This document shows positions 1 through 10,910 of a stretch of DNA of 64,000 bases, piece after piece. The DNA is taken from NCBI GenBank assembly GCA_019137255.1, contig WPDH01000272.1, positions 248,001 to 312,000 on the forward strand. The letters run 5' to 3'. Positions within the stretch are counted from its first letter, which is position 1, and every line of letters starts with the position of its first letter. The translations under genes were made by a program, and so were the position numbers. The notes beneath the pieces are model-generated. The model did no database searches, had not been told where the DNA came from, and worked only from the letters and a program-made list of their open reading frames with translations. The DNA comes from Corinectria fuckeliana. Its lineage: Eukaryota > Ascomycota > Sordariomycetes > Hypocreales > Nectriaceae.

Positions 1-1
1 C

Positions 2-3000
2 AACAAGCCTAACCTGCGAGTCCTCGAGCTTAGTACAGGGGTCGGAGAGATCACGTCGAAGAATGCGAGAAGCCTGACCCGCGCCGACGGTAGTCCGCTC
101 TATTCCCAGTATGTTGTTGCCACTACGTCACTGGGCATGCCAGAGATGGCGAAAGAAGGCTTGCAGAGTGTTACCCCCAACATGGAGTTCGTCACTCTAC
201 ATGTGGGTCAGAGCATGGTCGACCAGGGGTTCGAAGATGGCCAGTTTGACCTCATCATCGCAACAGGTGTAGTCAGTGCATCAGAAGATACCCGAGAGTC
301 TTTGCGGAATCTGCATGGGCTGTTGAGCCCTAGGGGGAGGTTGCTCCTGGAGGAACCCAAACCCGGCCTGCCCTGGGTCAAGTTTGTTCTGGGCACCATG
401 CACGATTGGTGGTCTCATGCGGAAGACGACCGCGTCGACGGACCTTTCGTAGATTCGACTCGGTGGCGAGAGGATCTGGCGGCTGCCGGATTTGCAGACG
501 TGGACCACATGGACTCAGGGCCTTGGACGAACGACGTGATGGTGGCAAGACCAGGTCACAGTAGCGCCCCGACAAAGCGAATCACCCTGCTCTGTCATGG
601 CGAGGGGCCGGACACGCTTATTACAGAACTGGATTCGCAAGGCTACAACATCGACCGCTGCCTCCTGGGACAGACGCCGCCACAAGGCCAGGATGTGCTG
701 GCCCTTCTCGACGAGAACCGGTCGTTCGTCGAACAGATGGATGCAAGCGCCTTTGCACAGTTCAAGACCTTTGTCGGAAATCTTCGGGGCTCCTCCGGCC
801 TTCTCTGGGTCACTCGACTGTCCAGTATTGGATGCACAGGTCCCAGATACGCCCAAGTAATCGGATTGGCCCGAACCCTTCGCAACGAGATGACGGTGGA
901 CATTGCGACTTGTGAGATGGATGCCATCACGTCCCCAGAAGGAGCTTCCAAACTGGCCAAAGTTTTAGCCAAATTCCAGACCAGGAGAGAAGACGGCGTG
1001 TTGGGGCCCGACTACGAGTATGCCATCCACGACGGCGAGATCCTAGTGAATCGCATCTTCCCATTCTCGCTCGATCAAGAGCTGGTCATTCCGGACCAAC
1101 CTAGTGAGGCCTTTGTCACCATGACTCAGCCGGGGCGCCTCGAAACCCTGACCTGGTCACCGCAGTCCGCGACGGCTCCGAAGGATGACGAGGTCGAGGT
1201 GGAAGTCTATGCGAGCGGGTTGAATTTCCGGGTGAGTCATCCTGATCATTGGGCGTACCATGGCTAATAAATGTTCCAACAACCAGTACGTCCTAGTAGG
1301 GATGGGTGTCATCCCGGGACCTAAGGGACTCCGATTTGGGTACGAAGCGGCTGGTGTAGTACGCCGCGTTGGTCCCAACGTAACCAAGCTTCGCGCCGGC
1401 GATCGCACTGTTGTAGTCGGCGCAGACACATTCAGCACCGTTGTCAGGATTCCGGAAGTGCTCTGCGAGAAGCTCCCTGACAATATCAGCTTCGTCGAAG
1501 GTTCTTCGATTCCTGCCGTCTTCTTGACCGCTGTCTATGGTCTCGTCGATCTGGGCCGTCTGTCAAAGGGCCAGGCAAGTACTTCCCTCTCACTGCTGAA
1601 CCACCAACTGACATGAGTTCGTGCGTGTACAGTCCGTCCTCATCCACAGCGGTTGCGGCGGGGTCGGACTTGCTGCCATACAGGTCGCTCGTATGCTAGG
1701 AGCTGAAATATACACAACAGTGGGGAGCGATTCTAAGGCCAAATATCTGATGGATACTTTCAGCATCCCTAGGAACCGAATTTTCAACTCTAGAAGCTCC
1801 TCTTTCGCCCACGACTTACTACGCGAGACCGGCGGCAGGGGTGTTGATGTGGCATTGAACTCTCTGAGTGGAGAGCTCCTACATGCAACTTGGAAATGTA
1901 TTGCAAAATGGGGAACCATGGTCGAAATTGGAAAGCGCGATCTTTTGGAAAATGCCCGACTTGATATGAATCATTTCCTGGCCAACCGTAGTTACTGCTG
2001 TTTGGATGTGGACCAGATGAGGTCAGAACGGCCTGAGATCATCAACCGGTATGATTACCTCCCCTGTCTCGAGGTTACCAAATACTAACAGCATTCAGAT
2101 TGAAGCCTACTCCGGTTTATCCTAGACTGCTTCGCCAAAGGACTTCTAAAGCCTATACGCGTGGATCAAGTATTCCCCGGCTCTGCCATCGTGGATGCTT
2201 TCAGGTACATGCAACAGGGGAGACATATCGGCAAAATCGTGCTCGAGATTCGCGATGCCACCGGAAAACCCTCACTCAAATATAACGACGTCGTCAAGAG
2301 AACTTGTGTTCAGCTTGACGGCGCAGCGTCGTATCTGCTTGTTGGCGGCTTAGGCGGCCTAGGTCGTGCCATATCCGTCTGGATGGCTGAACGTGGTGCC
2401 CGAAATCTCACGTTCTTATCTCGGAGCGCTGGTAGTGGCCCACATGACGACGAGTTCAGACGGGAAATGGAGAGTATGGGATGTTCTATACAGCTGGTAC
2501 GTGGAGATGTCACGGATCCAGACCATGTCGCCCGCGCCATTGATGGGGTCTTGGCTCCCCTAAAGGGCATCGTCCAGATGTCCATGGTACTCCGCGATCG
2601 CATGTTTGAGGACCTGAGCTTCGATGATTGGGGGGCCGTTACTCGACCCAAGGTGGAAGGCACCTGGAATCTTCATGAGGTCGCCTTGTCGAGGGGTCTG
2701 GAGCTGGACTTCTTCCTCCTGTTCAGCTCGCTGTCCGGGGTACTCGGACAGGTCGGCCAAGCCAACTACGCCAGCGCGAACACCTTTCTCGATGCATTCG
2801 CGCAGTACCGAGCCAGTATGGGTCTGCCCTGCACGTCCTTGGATCTTGGGGCGATGGAGGGCATCGGATATTTGGAGGACAATCAGGAACTGCTCCGAAA
2901 GATGAAGGGTACTGGATGGCGCGCAGTCCGAGAAATCGAGCTGGTCGAAGCGCTAAATCTGGCCATGATGCCGCCGTCATCCCGCAAACTGCATGGCGAC

Positions 3001-3447
3001 GCCTTTCTTCTCGGCGTCGCCCCCACGGTCCCATTGAGCAGCCCAGACAGTAGTGCGCGGCTGAGGAAGGACGTGAGAATGGCCGTGTACCATATCATCG
3101 GCCGTGGTCGCAGCGAACCTAGTTCACCAAACGATGGTCTGCGCTCTTTCCTCGCCTCGGTGAAGAAAGATCCAAGTCTCCTCAATTCACATGAGTCTGT
3201 GGCTCTCCTCGCCATGGAGATTGGCAAGAAGCTGGCCAGCCTGCTTCTGACAGGCGACACGGAGCTGAACATTACCACGAGCACCACTGACATGGGCTTG
3301 GACTCGCTGGTGGCTATCGAGTTGCGTGGTTGGTGGAAGCTGACCTTTGGGTTTGAGATTAGCACACTGGAAATGTTGAGTATGGGAACCCTGGAAGCAT
3401 TAGGCAAGCGTACAGTAGATGGGCTTAAAGCGCTGCATGACTTATAG
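2..3447 (+). CDS. Highly reducing polyketide synthase, C-terminal part (5' end outside window)
   Basis: This is an iterative type I PKS that makes a reduced polyketide chain. The frame is open from base 2, so the KS-AT-DH half lies upstream. Proposed exons are <2-1231, 1287-1574, 1633-2048 and 2106-3447. In order it shows the end of a C-methyltransferase (VLELSTGVGEIT near base 20-55, a non-classical SAM loop that may be weak or inactive), a structural KR linker, and an enoyl reductase (GLNFR split by intron 1, then the nucleotide loop HSGCGGVGLAAIQVA). It continues with a ketoreductase (GGLGGLGRA, then SSLSGVLGQVGQANYASAN) and a terminal ACP with the phosphopantetheine serine in MGLDSLVAIELR. 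No thioesterase or release domain follows. Intron 1 (1232-1286) is canonical, intron 2 (1575-1632) is GC-AG, and intron 3 is doubtful (see findings). The product cannot be predicted. Confidence 0.93.
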
Positions 3448-3579
3448 GCGCTATATGAAGGAACTTGCTTTGTATTTAAGGCTGCTTAGTTTATTATCTT
3501 CTTTTAGATTGATGATGCAGAGAGGGTTATAATTTCCACCTTGTGTATCTGTCCAGCAATCTTCTTTTTCTCTCTTATT

Positions 3580-4692
3580 ATGTTCGTTTCTTTTCTCGTC
3601 AGGCTCTTTGCTGGGCTCAGTCGGGCCGTTGACACCACTCCACCTGTGAGGTCGACTCCGATTGCCGTGGTAAACGCGCCACAGCCTTGGGAAAAGCATG
3701 CAAGGACTTGGCCTTGATGGTAGTCAAGGCAGTTCAGGATCTCTAGATAATACAGAGTCCACGACCTACGAGGGCTGCCCGCTCGAACATTGACTAACAG
3801 GTTTGGCTTTGTTCCAGATCAAGCAGGGCACAGTCCCACCGAGGAACATATGGCTGCCATTCTATGTAAGTTGTCGATGCCTTCGTCCATTTTCTACATA
3901 TTCGATAAGCCCGCATTCAAGAGGCGCTGCAGGGTTCACGCAATGTACCAGAAAACGGCTACGCGGGCTCGTACTATAAACCGTTCATCATGTGGCGGCC
4001 CCAGGCCTGGACCAGGACTTCCAGAGGCTCTAAAGACCCAAACGATCCGGCTAAGCGTTCACTTGCCGAGTCAAGGCCTGACCGCCAAGCCACGACGTTT
4101 GCTGTTACCATGACGAGGTGGGACTTGCTCATGTTCTGTGATCTCTCTTTCAGTACCACAGTGGCCAATACCAAATCTCTAGTGGACAAGGATAGTTTCA
4201 AGGAAGGGGACAAGATAGATTCCTTTGTTCAACCCAGTCTCCAGCGTGCCATGGTGCACGAGTTCGCGCACTATTACTGTGCTGATGGTCGTGATCTAGT
4301 CTCCGATCGAAGAGGTATGTGTCAGTTTTCCCTTACAAAACAGTCGTTGATCTAAACATGTGCTTGATTGCATCTACTGACCTTGCTCATCGATCAAGTG
4401 GACGTACAGGCTGTATCGCGGAATGGTGAGTTGATCTGGGTAGCCGCCCACGGCGGACTTACTACACAGAAACCGGCCGAAGATGCGAAAGAATTGGTAT
4501 CGTGTGAGTTTGCTTTTCTTTACATCCATTCTCATTTCCATAAGCTAGTCGCTGACGTTAAATGATGCCAGACGGCTATGTGAGAACATCAAGACTAGCT
4601 GTCTTTCATACAAGAGCGAATGCTAGGAGTTCCAGGCTGCGAAAGCTACATTTAACGCCGAGAACTTTGCTTACTTTGCTATCATGGCATAA
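3580..4692 (+). pseudogene. Decayed secreted HExxH metallopeptidase-like gene (M35/aspzincin-like)
   Basis: Several short plus-strand reading frames line up as one broken gene. A hydrophobic N-terminus (MFVSFLVRLFAGLSRA) starts at 3580. A helix-like segment (KACKDLALMVVKAVQDL) follows in another frame and ends at a TAG. Then comes an exon with WLPFYGSRNVPENGYAGSYY joined across a putative intron at 3866-3932, and the zinc motif HEFAHYY at 4258-4278. The end, FNAENFAYFAIMA, matches the NADNYxYFA tail typical of deuterolysin/aspzincin-type peptidases. Between the zinc motif and the tail the frame changes and contains a stop (about 4580-4630), although a small intron there could also explain it. 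I infer a degenerate gene. A multi-intron functional gene is the alternative. An intact gene with the same motif types lies at 9206-10910. Confidence 0.5.
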
Positions 4693-5017
4693 GTCCCCCA
4701 ACCCGTACTGCGTTTCGTTATATAATCCTTAACGTGTTTATTCCCTGTCTCCTAGATACCTAGATAATTTCGATTGGGCAGACGACGGCAAAACAAAAGA
4801 GGTCATTACGCCGTAAGGTCCATAACAGATACAGGTTTTGGGTGTTAATACTGCGAAAATGCGGATTCTCAGTTATAGGGTGGTAAGAGTAGTGGTACTA
4901 AAAGCATTGACGAGAATAATGTAAATAAATATGAGTTCCTCTAACTATACCAAACGAACCGTTCCCAATATCTCTCTCTTCATTTGCCTCTTATCTAAAG
5001 GTTCTCTCTGCCCAAGT
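4693..5017. other. Intergenic, nothing recognised
   Basis: This is AT-rich sequence between the metallopeptidase remnant and a possible small minus-strand gene. I see no coding signal, tRNA or repeat. Confidence 0.5.
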
Positions 5018-5534
5018 CTACCAAGCTTTTACACCCTTTCTAATCACAGGAAGGCCTTTTTTATCTTTGACAAGAGCCGCTCTATGGTAATCCCAGGACG
5101 AAATAGCGGTGCCCTGCTCAACCAGCACTTGCAACGGCTTCGCCACGCTCTCCTGCCAGAAGGTACTGGGGTAAGTTGACCGCATCCCTGGAGTAAGCGT
5201 AAGATGTGGGAGAGCAGGGTCTTGGAACTCAGTGCGTCCTTCCCGGCTGCTCCACGCCAGAGTCAAGACGAAGCTAGCCAGTTCGCCATGTTCTCTAGAG
5301 CTGCCATGGTTGTTGTCGTCCAGGTTGTCCAGAAGAACGCCGTTGAGTAGATATCTGTCGCTTCCGCCCGAAAGTAGCGCCCCCTCTCGCCACGTAACGG
5401 AAATTAGGCTCCTTGGCAATCATGTCCATGGTTTCGTACCATTCTGTAGACGCGTCTACCTTTTCCCGAGCAGACGGTTGAAAATACAGTCGGATGGTGC
5501 TGACAGCATTCTTGTGTTCCCCGTATCCGGCCAT
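5018..5534 (-). CDS. Possible small gene of unknown function, split over two frames
   Basis: A minus-strand ATG at 5534 has a strong fungal start context (CACCATGGCC). It opens a frame beginning MAGYGEHKNAVSTIRLYFQPS that runs for 79 codons. A second minus-strand frame (5018-5419) overlaps its end and carries a long, proline-containing stretch. No obvious GT-AG intron joins them, so this may be one frameshifted gene, two noise ORFs, or a gene whose intron I missed. I do not recognise the family. Confidence 0.25.
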
Positions 5535-6095
5535 GGTGAATGTTCATGCGATGGATTGGAAAGGTCAGACGTGTTTAAAGGAAGAAGAAAATGGGACACA
5601 TCTGGAGCATGATTATTAGGTGCTCGCATTCTCTCATGTAGCAGAAATTCAAACGATTATATCGCAGGAAATCCCGGAACTGGAGAAGGCGCAAGAACTT
5701 AGACACATGCACGAACCGGCCACCAGGCAGCTGAGGATAACGCGAAAATAGAGCCATACGAGAACAGCCAGTGAAAGACCTGGAGCAGATACACTAGCTC
5801 GGTTACTTGGAGAATGGCAAGACAAACGGATCGATGGTCATCTACGTCACGGAGGCGAGCAATGAGACTTTTTGACTGGATATATTTACCAATATTTTTC
5901 CGTTTACTATATACTAGCTGTGTTTGCTACACTCACGGCATCACGCGGTCGGAAAGTGAGAAATCCTCCTGTCACACCTAAAACAGTCCGGTGTGCGCTT
6001 TTCAGGGCGGTTCTTCGAGAGACGATGTCGCTATTCGACGGGCTACACATGGCCCGACAAGGAGGTGTTGTGTGACCTCCATCGCTTTCTTCCAT
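5535..6095. other. Intergenic, nothing recognised
   Basis: About 560 bp between the possible small gene and the cysteine-rich secreted protein. No gene, repeat or RNA signal was seen. Confidence 0.45.
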
Positions 6096-6385
6096 TTAAC
6101 CTGCAGTTATTAGCATGTCAGGAAACCTAGTAGAGGGTGCGGCAAAGTCATACAGGCCGATTTGCAGCACTTCATCGTGTCCCAGTTGTTTCCGTTCAGG
6201 CGACTACCGGTAGTAATACAGTCGCTTGTGCAAGGAAAGGAGCCGGAGACATCGCATGCGAATCCGTGAAGGTAGCCTTGGGCTTGGGCTTGGACATCAG
6301 ACCCGCACCATTCAGGGGCAGGCTTGCAGGAGGCCATGGCACCAATGGCCATGGATGCGAAGGTAAATGCCAGAGAGAGTCTCAT
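6096..6385 (-). CDS. Small secreted cysteine-rich protein (effector-like), 78 aa
   Basis: A secreted protein is predicted, with a signal peptide (MRLSLAFTFASMAIGAMAS) followed by a 59-residue mature part holding eight cysteines, including a C-terminal CCKSAC. Proposed exons on the minus strand are 6385-6154 and 6100-6096. The intron (6101-6153) has a GTATGA donor, a GCTAATAAC branch site and a CTGCAG acceptor, and it splits the codon of the last cysteine, which is followed at once by TAA. Without splicing the frame would read on into unrelated residues, so the spliced form is favoured. The size, signal peptide and even cysteine number are those of small secreted proteins used by fungi at host or competitor interfaces. 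The role is inferred only and no family was recognised. Confidence 0.7.
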
Positions 6386-9205
6386 TTTCGAAGAGACGGG
6401 TTGTAGAAGCAGTTGATTGAGGGACAAGATGTAAGAGGTTGGCCGGTTGCGTGATAAACTGAAAGATGTTGTAATAGTGTTGCAATCCAATATCTGCAGT
6501 CCGACTTACGGTTGTACTTATATTTGTTTGATATGACTCCAGAGCCCCCTCTCCACTTCTGATACGTAGTGTGTGCACAGGCAGCTTGCTTGTTTCAGGT
6601 CGACGCCCGGTTGACGTGCTGTTCAGCCAAAATTACAACTTTGTTGTCAATAGTGTTTTACATATCATGGGACAGCGCCCGCATCCGAGCGAGATGATCC
6701 AGCTACTATCCTCTTTGCCGCAGTTTTAGCTGTTCATCCCGGCTACGTCTGACCGCTCAGAGGATACAAGGGCCTAACTACAATGCTTAGGACACATTGT
6801 CTAAATGTGCTCAGGGGCTCCCAAAAGTCTAATTGCCCTCAGCTTTTAGCTTTCTAGCAGTCCCAGAATTCCCGTGGCTCGTGCAATCACGTTTCATCGC
6901 TACTAATTAAGCTTGTTCAAGTTGTATTGCCTCCCCACTCACACCCGTGTTGTTTCTCCAGACCGCTTATTACGCTAACATGACAGCCTTTTACCCATGC
7001 TGTTTTATTACCGCCATCCTCGTTCTCTACCATGAAACCACTTACTATGTATAGAATGATACCGATGCTGTCTCGGCTAACCCCTGACGGAATAATTGTC
7101 GTCCTGCCGCTCGGTCTCAATGGAGTCGCCACCAATCGATTGCACTTCCGGGGAGTCTTTATAGGTCAACTTGCATTAACGGGCGCGGCACGTGGCCTAC
7201 CATTTTGTTAGATAATAGGCAATAAACACTGCACTACTAATCAAAGCCATTTCTGTGGTGCAGTGGCACAACTGGTGTTCCGGTACATTTTTAATTGTCT
7301 CTGTATCATCGTTAGCGAGGCGGTAAGAGGAAGAAGCTCCAGTCTTTTGCAGATCACCATTGATATTGCCATGGGTTATCTTTGATTTCACCGAAAGAGT
7401 TCTTCGTTTACGCATTCGTTAGCTATTCAATAGTCCCATGCCGGGGAGGCGGGCAATACAACCTGCAAGCTATCACACCGACACTTCGATGCGAGCTGCT
7501 GGTGTCTGCAAACATGATGGGGTGAAGAGAAGCAAGAAACTCTGCTTAGTTGTAATAAAATGCCTAATTGGCTAGTCGGCACGATATCCCAGTCTGCTTG
7601 GGCCTATAGGGTACTCATCGGTATATTTTGCATGATTCTTAGTAGCTCTAAACATGAAGACGGACGACGTTCAGACTCGGACAAAAGTCGAGGTTAGGGT
7701 ACCGCAATAAAACACCGCCGTGTGAATGAATTCAACTCTGAACTAGGATGATTTGACTCGATAAATAAAGACACAGTTAAAGAGTGATTCAACTTAACCC
7801 TTGACCGAATAAATAAGCAGCAAATTGGTTGTCGTGGCCCCGCTCAGTTCTGACCGGTCTCTTTATTACTGCCCAAGCGACGTTAGCGAACAAAGATAAA
7901 AAGCCACTCTCCAATTTATCTAGCCGATGTACAGGGTTGTTTGTATCTCCTCAAACTGATCGGGACTTGTTGAGCCAGTTCTGAGGCCGTGGAGTAATTC
8001 AAATCGGTGGTGGTTCCTTCGCTTGTTTCCTTGCGTACAGGAGCCATGTGTCAAAGCTGACCCCCATACAAGCAATGTCCTTTTCGGTCTGGTTTGAAGA
8101 TGGGCTCCGGTCAGTGCATCGCACATCATTCAACGCGCCTAGTTGCGGTGCTTATTCATGGGAACTTGATGTGACTGTGATTTAATGCGTATGAAATGAA
8201 AAAAGTCATTGCACAACATCGACAACAGTTAGCAAAGACTGAACGTGTGAGTCGCCGAGGAAACAAGGAACCAAAGTCTTGCGACTAATCCGCCACTGCT
8301 GAGTAGCGCCTGCTCGAGGAATACGAATTGACATGATAGCCTGCCATAGCAGTATCTCTACGAATCACTCATGCAATGTAAAGGAATATGATATAAGGGA
8401 GATTCTTCCGATATCTAGAATGTTAACGTTTAGATTAGATTGACATCATCTTCAGGAAGCAAAGAAAACACATTGTCTGGTATGACAGTATCGATTGCGG
8501 TTTAAACTAAGTGTACACTGTCGAGACATCTGAGCTCACTGTGGTCCTAGGTTTATGAGGTTTGGACCATTTCAGTCCGCCCCTTCCAACAGTACACACC
8601 TCCTTAAGAGCACGCCTAAGCGATTCGGCATCATCTTTTGCACTTGTGATCACTTGGGCGTTGTGTCTACCCTGGCTTGCAATTGACCAAAGGGGCAATG
8701 TACAGCGTTAATATGCTTCGTCTGAAACATGCTGTAATAACAAGAGGCGGCTGCTGATGCGAGTTGTAGCTTTAAGAGTAATCCAAGCACATTTAGTTCA
8801 ATTGATCTAGGTGTATGGTTGAAAGAGGGAATCCGACGCCATAGTATTCAATAGAATAACTCCTATCTATAGGTGCATGGCCTGCCATTTCCCTGCGGTT
8901 GAAATCTAGTCCGCATACCTTAATAATATACGTGATACGATCCTCATAGCCAAAAGAGTACGCTGTATTGTATTGGTAATTTCGAGGCTTTATTAAGAGT
9001 GCCACAATGTTGTCTTATATTATCAATTAGACGTGGCGGAGGCGTAAGTTGATCTTAGAGTTTCCACTCTTATCTCAGCTGACCCGACTCCCGATCATAT
9101 TAGTTGAATCCTACGCGTACTCGTTAGTGAACCTAACATTCTCTGTCGATCAGAAAAGCATACCCCATATCCGCAAATGCCACCGGATAATGGCGCTGGT
9201 GTTGG
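6386..9205. other. 2.8 kb intergenic region, nothing recognised
   Basis: Only short ORFs without start context, domain or codon bias are present. No tRNA, LTR or long repeat was seen. The composition is near even, unlike the RIP-like element at 41.8 kb. Confidence 0.5.
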
Positions 9206-10910
9206 CTAGGCTTCGGTTGGGACTGTCGTCGTAGGAGTGGCCGCAACTACTTTGCCCGGCTCGAAAAACATGTCAAGGAATACAAAGTTCGGCGCATATG
9301 GCGTTGCGGGCTCCGACACGGGTTGCCTTAGTGCGGCGGGGCAAGCAAGATCTGTTGTAGTCTGCCTGGTAGTGGTCGGGCTTCGCGGAGTGGTTGGGTC
9401 TGGCGTAGTGGTCGGTCCTGGCGTAGTGGTCGGTCCTGGTGTAGTTGTTGGCCCTGGTGTAGTGGTCGGCTCTGGCGTAGTCGGCTCGGGCGAAGTCGTC
9501 GTGTCTGGCTTAGTAGGTGGATCCCCGTCGTCTGGACGAGTCTCTTCCGGATCGGGTTCTCCGTCGACTGAATCTAGTTTAAACTCGGGGCCGCTGCCAG
9601 ATCCCGTCGACGCGGAAAGAATAGCCGTTGCCCCCGCCGCGATAGGGAGGATCGCTCCAGAGGGCGCTCTGACGAAGCCTCCGAGCACCCCGGCCACAAT
9701 TATCATCCCGACCTCGGCGTCGACTGTCTCTCCGTTGCTTACAGTCAGCGGAGCTGGCGTGGTCGACGCCTGCGGAGTAAAAATGCTCGTCTGAATCGTG
9801 GTAGGACTCGGCGTGGGAGTACCAGGAAACGTCGTGTTTGTTAATGGAAAGGCGCGTCGTGCCATCAGGCGTAGGTGCTTCGCGACACCCTTGGCCTCGG
9901 GCTCCAGGCGCTTCTCGACTGCGGGACACAGCTCCTCCTCCGTAGGAATGCCTCGGGTGGGGAAGACTGTGACATCAAGGGCATAGAGCACCATGTTTTG
10001 CGCGTTTTTAATCTTCGCCTCATCCGGTATGCTCGTGCAGCTGTAGCCCACGCATCAGCATCTCTGTCAAGGTGAACAAGTAGCGAGCGACTCACCACTT
10101 AACGTCGTAACAGCCGGAGCCGTCTCCACGGACTTTACTTTGCCCAACTTGATCACCACAGTGCCTGTATTCTCCCGTCGTCAAAGCGACATGCTGCATT
10201 TCATGAATCAGAGTGAGAGCAGCGGACAAAACCAGAGTTGGGTTCTGCTGTTCCAACCCTGCTCTGACCTCCCTCTTCCTTGGGAGATGGAAAAATGAGG
10301 GACAGAGGGCGATGACTGTTCCGCTGAAAGAGGCTTTGAAATATTCATGCTTCCCTGGCGGTATGGTGGCGGCAAGATATCCGTCTTGACAATGTTGATT
10401 CGCAGCGTTCCAGCATGCTAACGTCAACCCAGTGGGGTCTAGATCCTCGGGCTTGTCCAATACCTTCGTTCCTTCGGGTCGTACAAGGTCATTAAGCAGC
10501 GCTTCGTAATTGTGTATTTTGATCAAATTCCGGGTTGTCGCATCGACATTGGCTGCAGGATATGACGTTAGCGTTGAGGCACTTGGCAATGTAGAGAAAC
10601 AGAGGCAGAGAGACTCCTCACCTGGTCCAAACCACTTCCTATAAGCTATGGAATTCTGGGCACCACTCTCACTTAGAAACTCCACGGCATTCTCTACTAT
10701 CTGCCGGGCTTCGTCAATGATTTCCCGGAGTTGCCAAGTGTCGTCCGAGCCGCACGGCCACAGGCGACCGCCGCCTGATACCCTGACAGACGAGAGTGTT
10801 CGTTTCGATAACTCCAAGGGTTCAGAGGTGCTATGCCCTCGCTGGGGTACAGAACGACCAGAGACAGTCGCCACAAGTACATGTAGGAGAAACGGGAACA
10901 GCCGCCGCAT
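9206..10910 (-). CDS. Secreted HExxH metallopeptidase-like protein with PT-repeat (mucin-like) tail
   Basis: This is a putative secreted zinc peptidase of 526 aa. Proposed exons (minus) are 10910-10622, 10552-10096 and 10040-9206. The first intron (10553-10621) is in frame but has a clear GTGAGG donor, a GCTAAC branch and a CTGCAG acceptor. The N-terminus MRRLFPFLLHVLVATVSG is a signal peptide. Near residue 225 lies the zinc motif in LTLIHEMQHVALTTGEY, followed by a cysteine-containing segment and IKNAQNMVLYALDV, which resembles the NADNYxYFA element of deuterolysin/aspzincin-type enzymes. After about residue 310 comes a Pro/Thr/Ser-rich region with PTTTPGP units (bases about 9366-9492), probably O-glycosylated, and a short hydrophobic stretch before it. 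Family members usually end after the peptidase domain, so the tail is unusual. Enzymatic activity is inferred. Confidence 0.75.
9366..9492 (-). repeat. Short tandem coding repeat, PTTTPGP units
   Basis: About six imperfect 18-bp units with the plus-strand core GTAGTGGTCGGTCCTGGC encode PTTTPGP/PTTTPDP/PTTPEP in the metallopeptidase tail. Such tracts change copy number easily and usually carry O-linked sugars in secreted fungal proteins. Confidence 0.8.

Noticed and set aside
9366..9492. Regular repeat as a CRISPR-like array
   Set aside because: Units are 18 bp, contiguous and coding, with no spacers, in a eukaryotic genome.
9237..9794. Plus-strand Val/Gly-rich ORF of 185 codons
   Set aside because: It is antisense to the PTTTPGP repeat. 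Its repetitive composition is a mirror of that tract.
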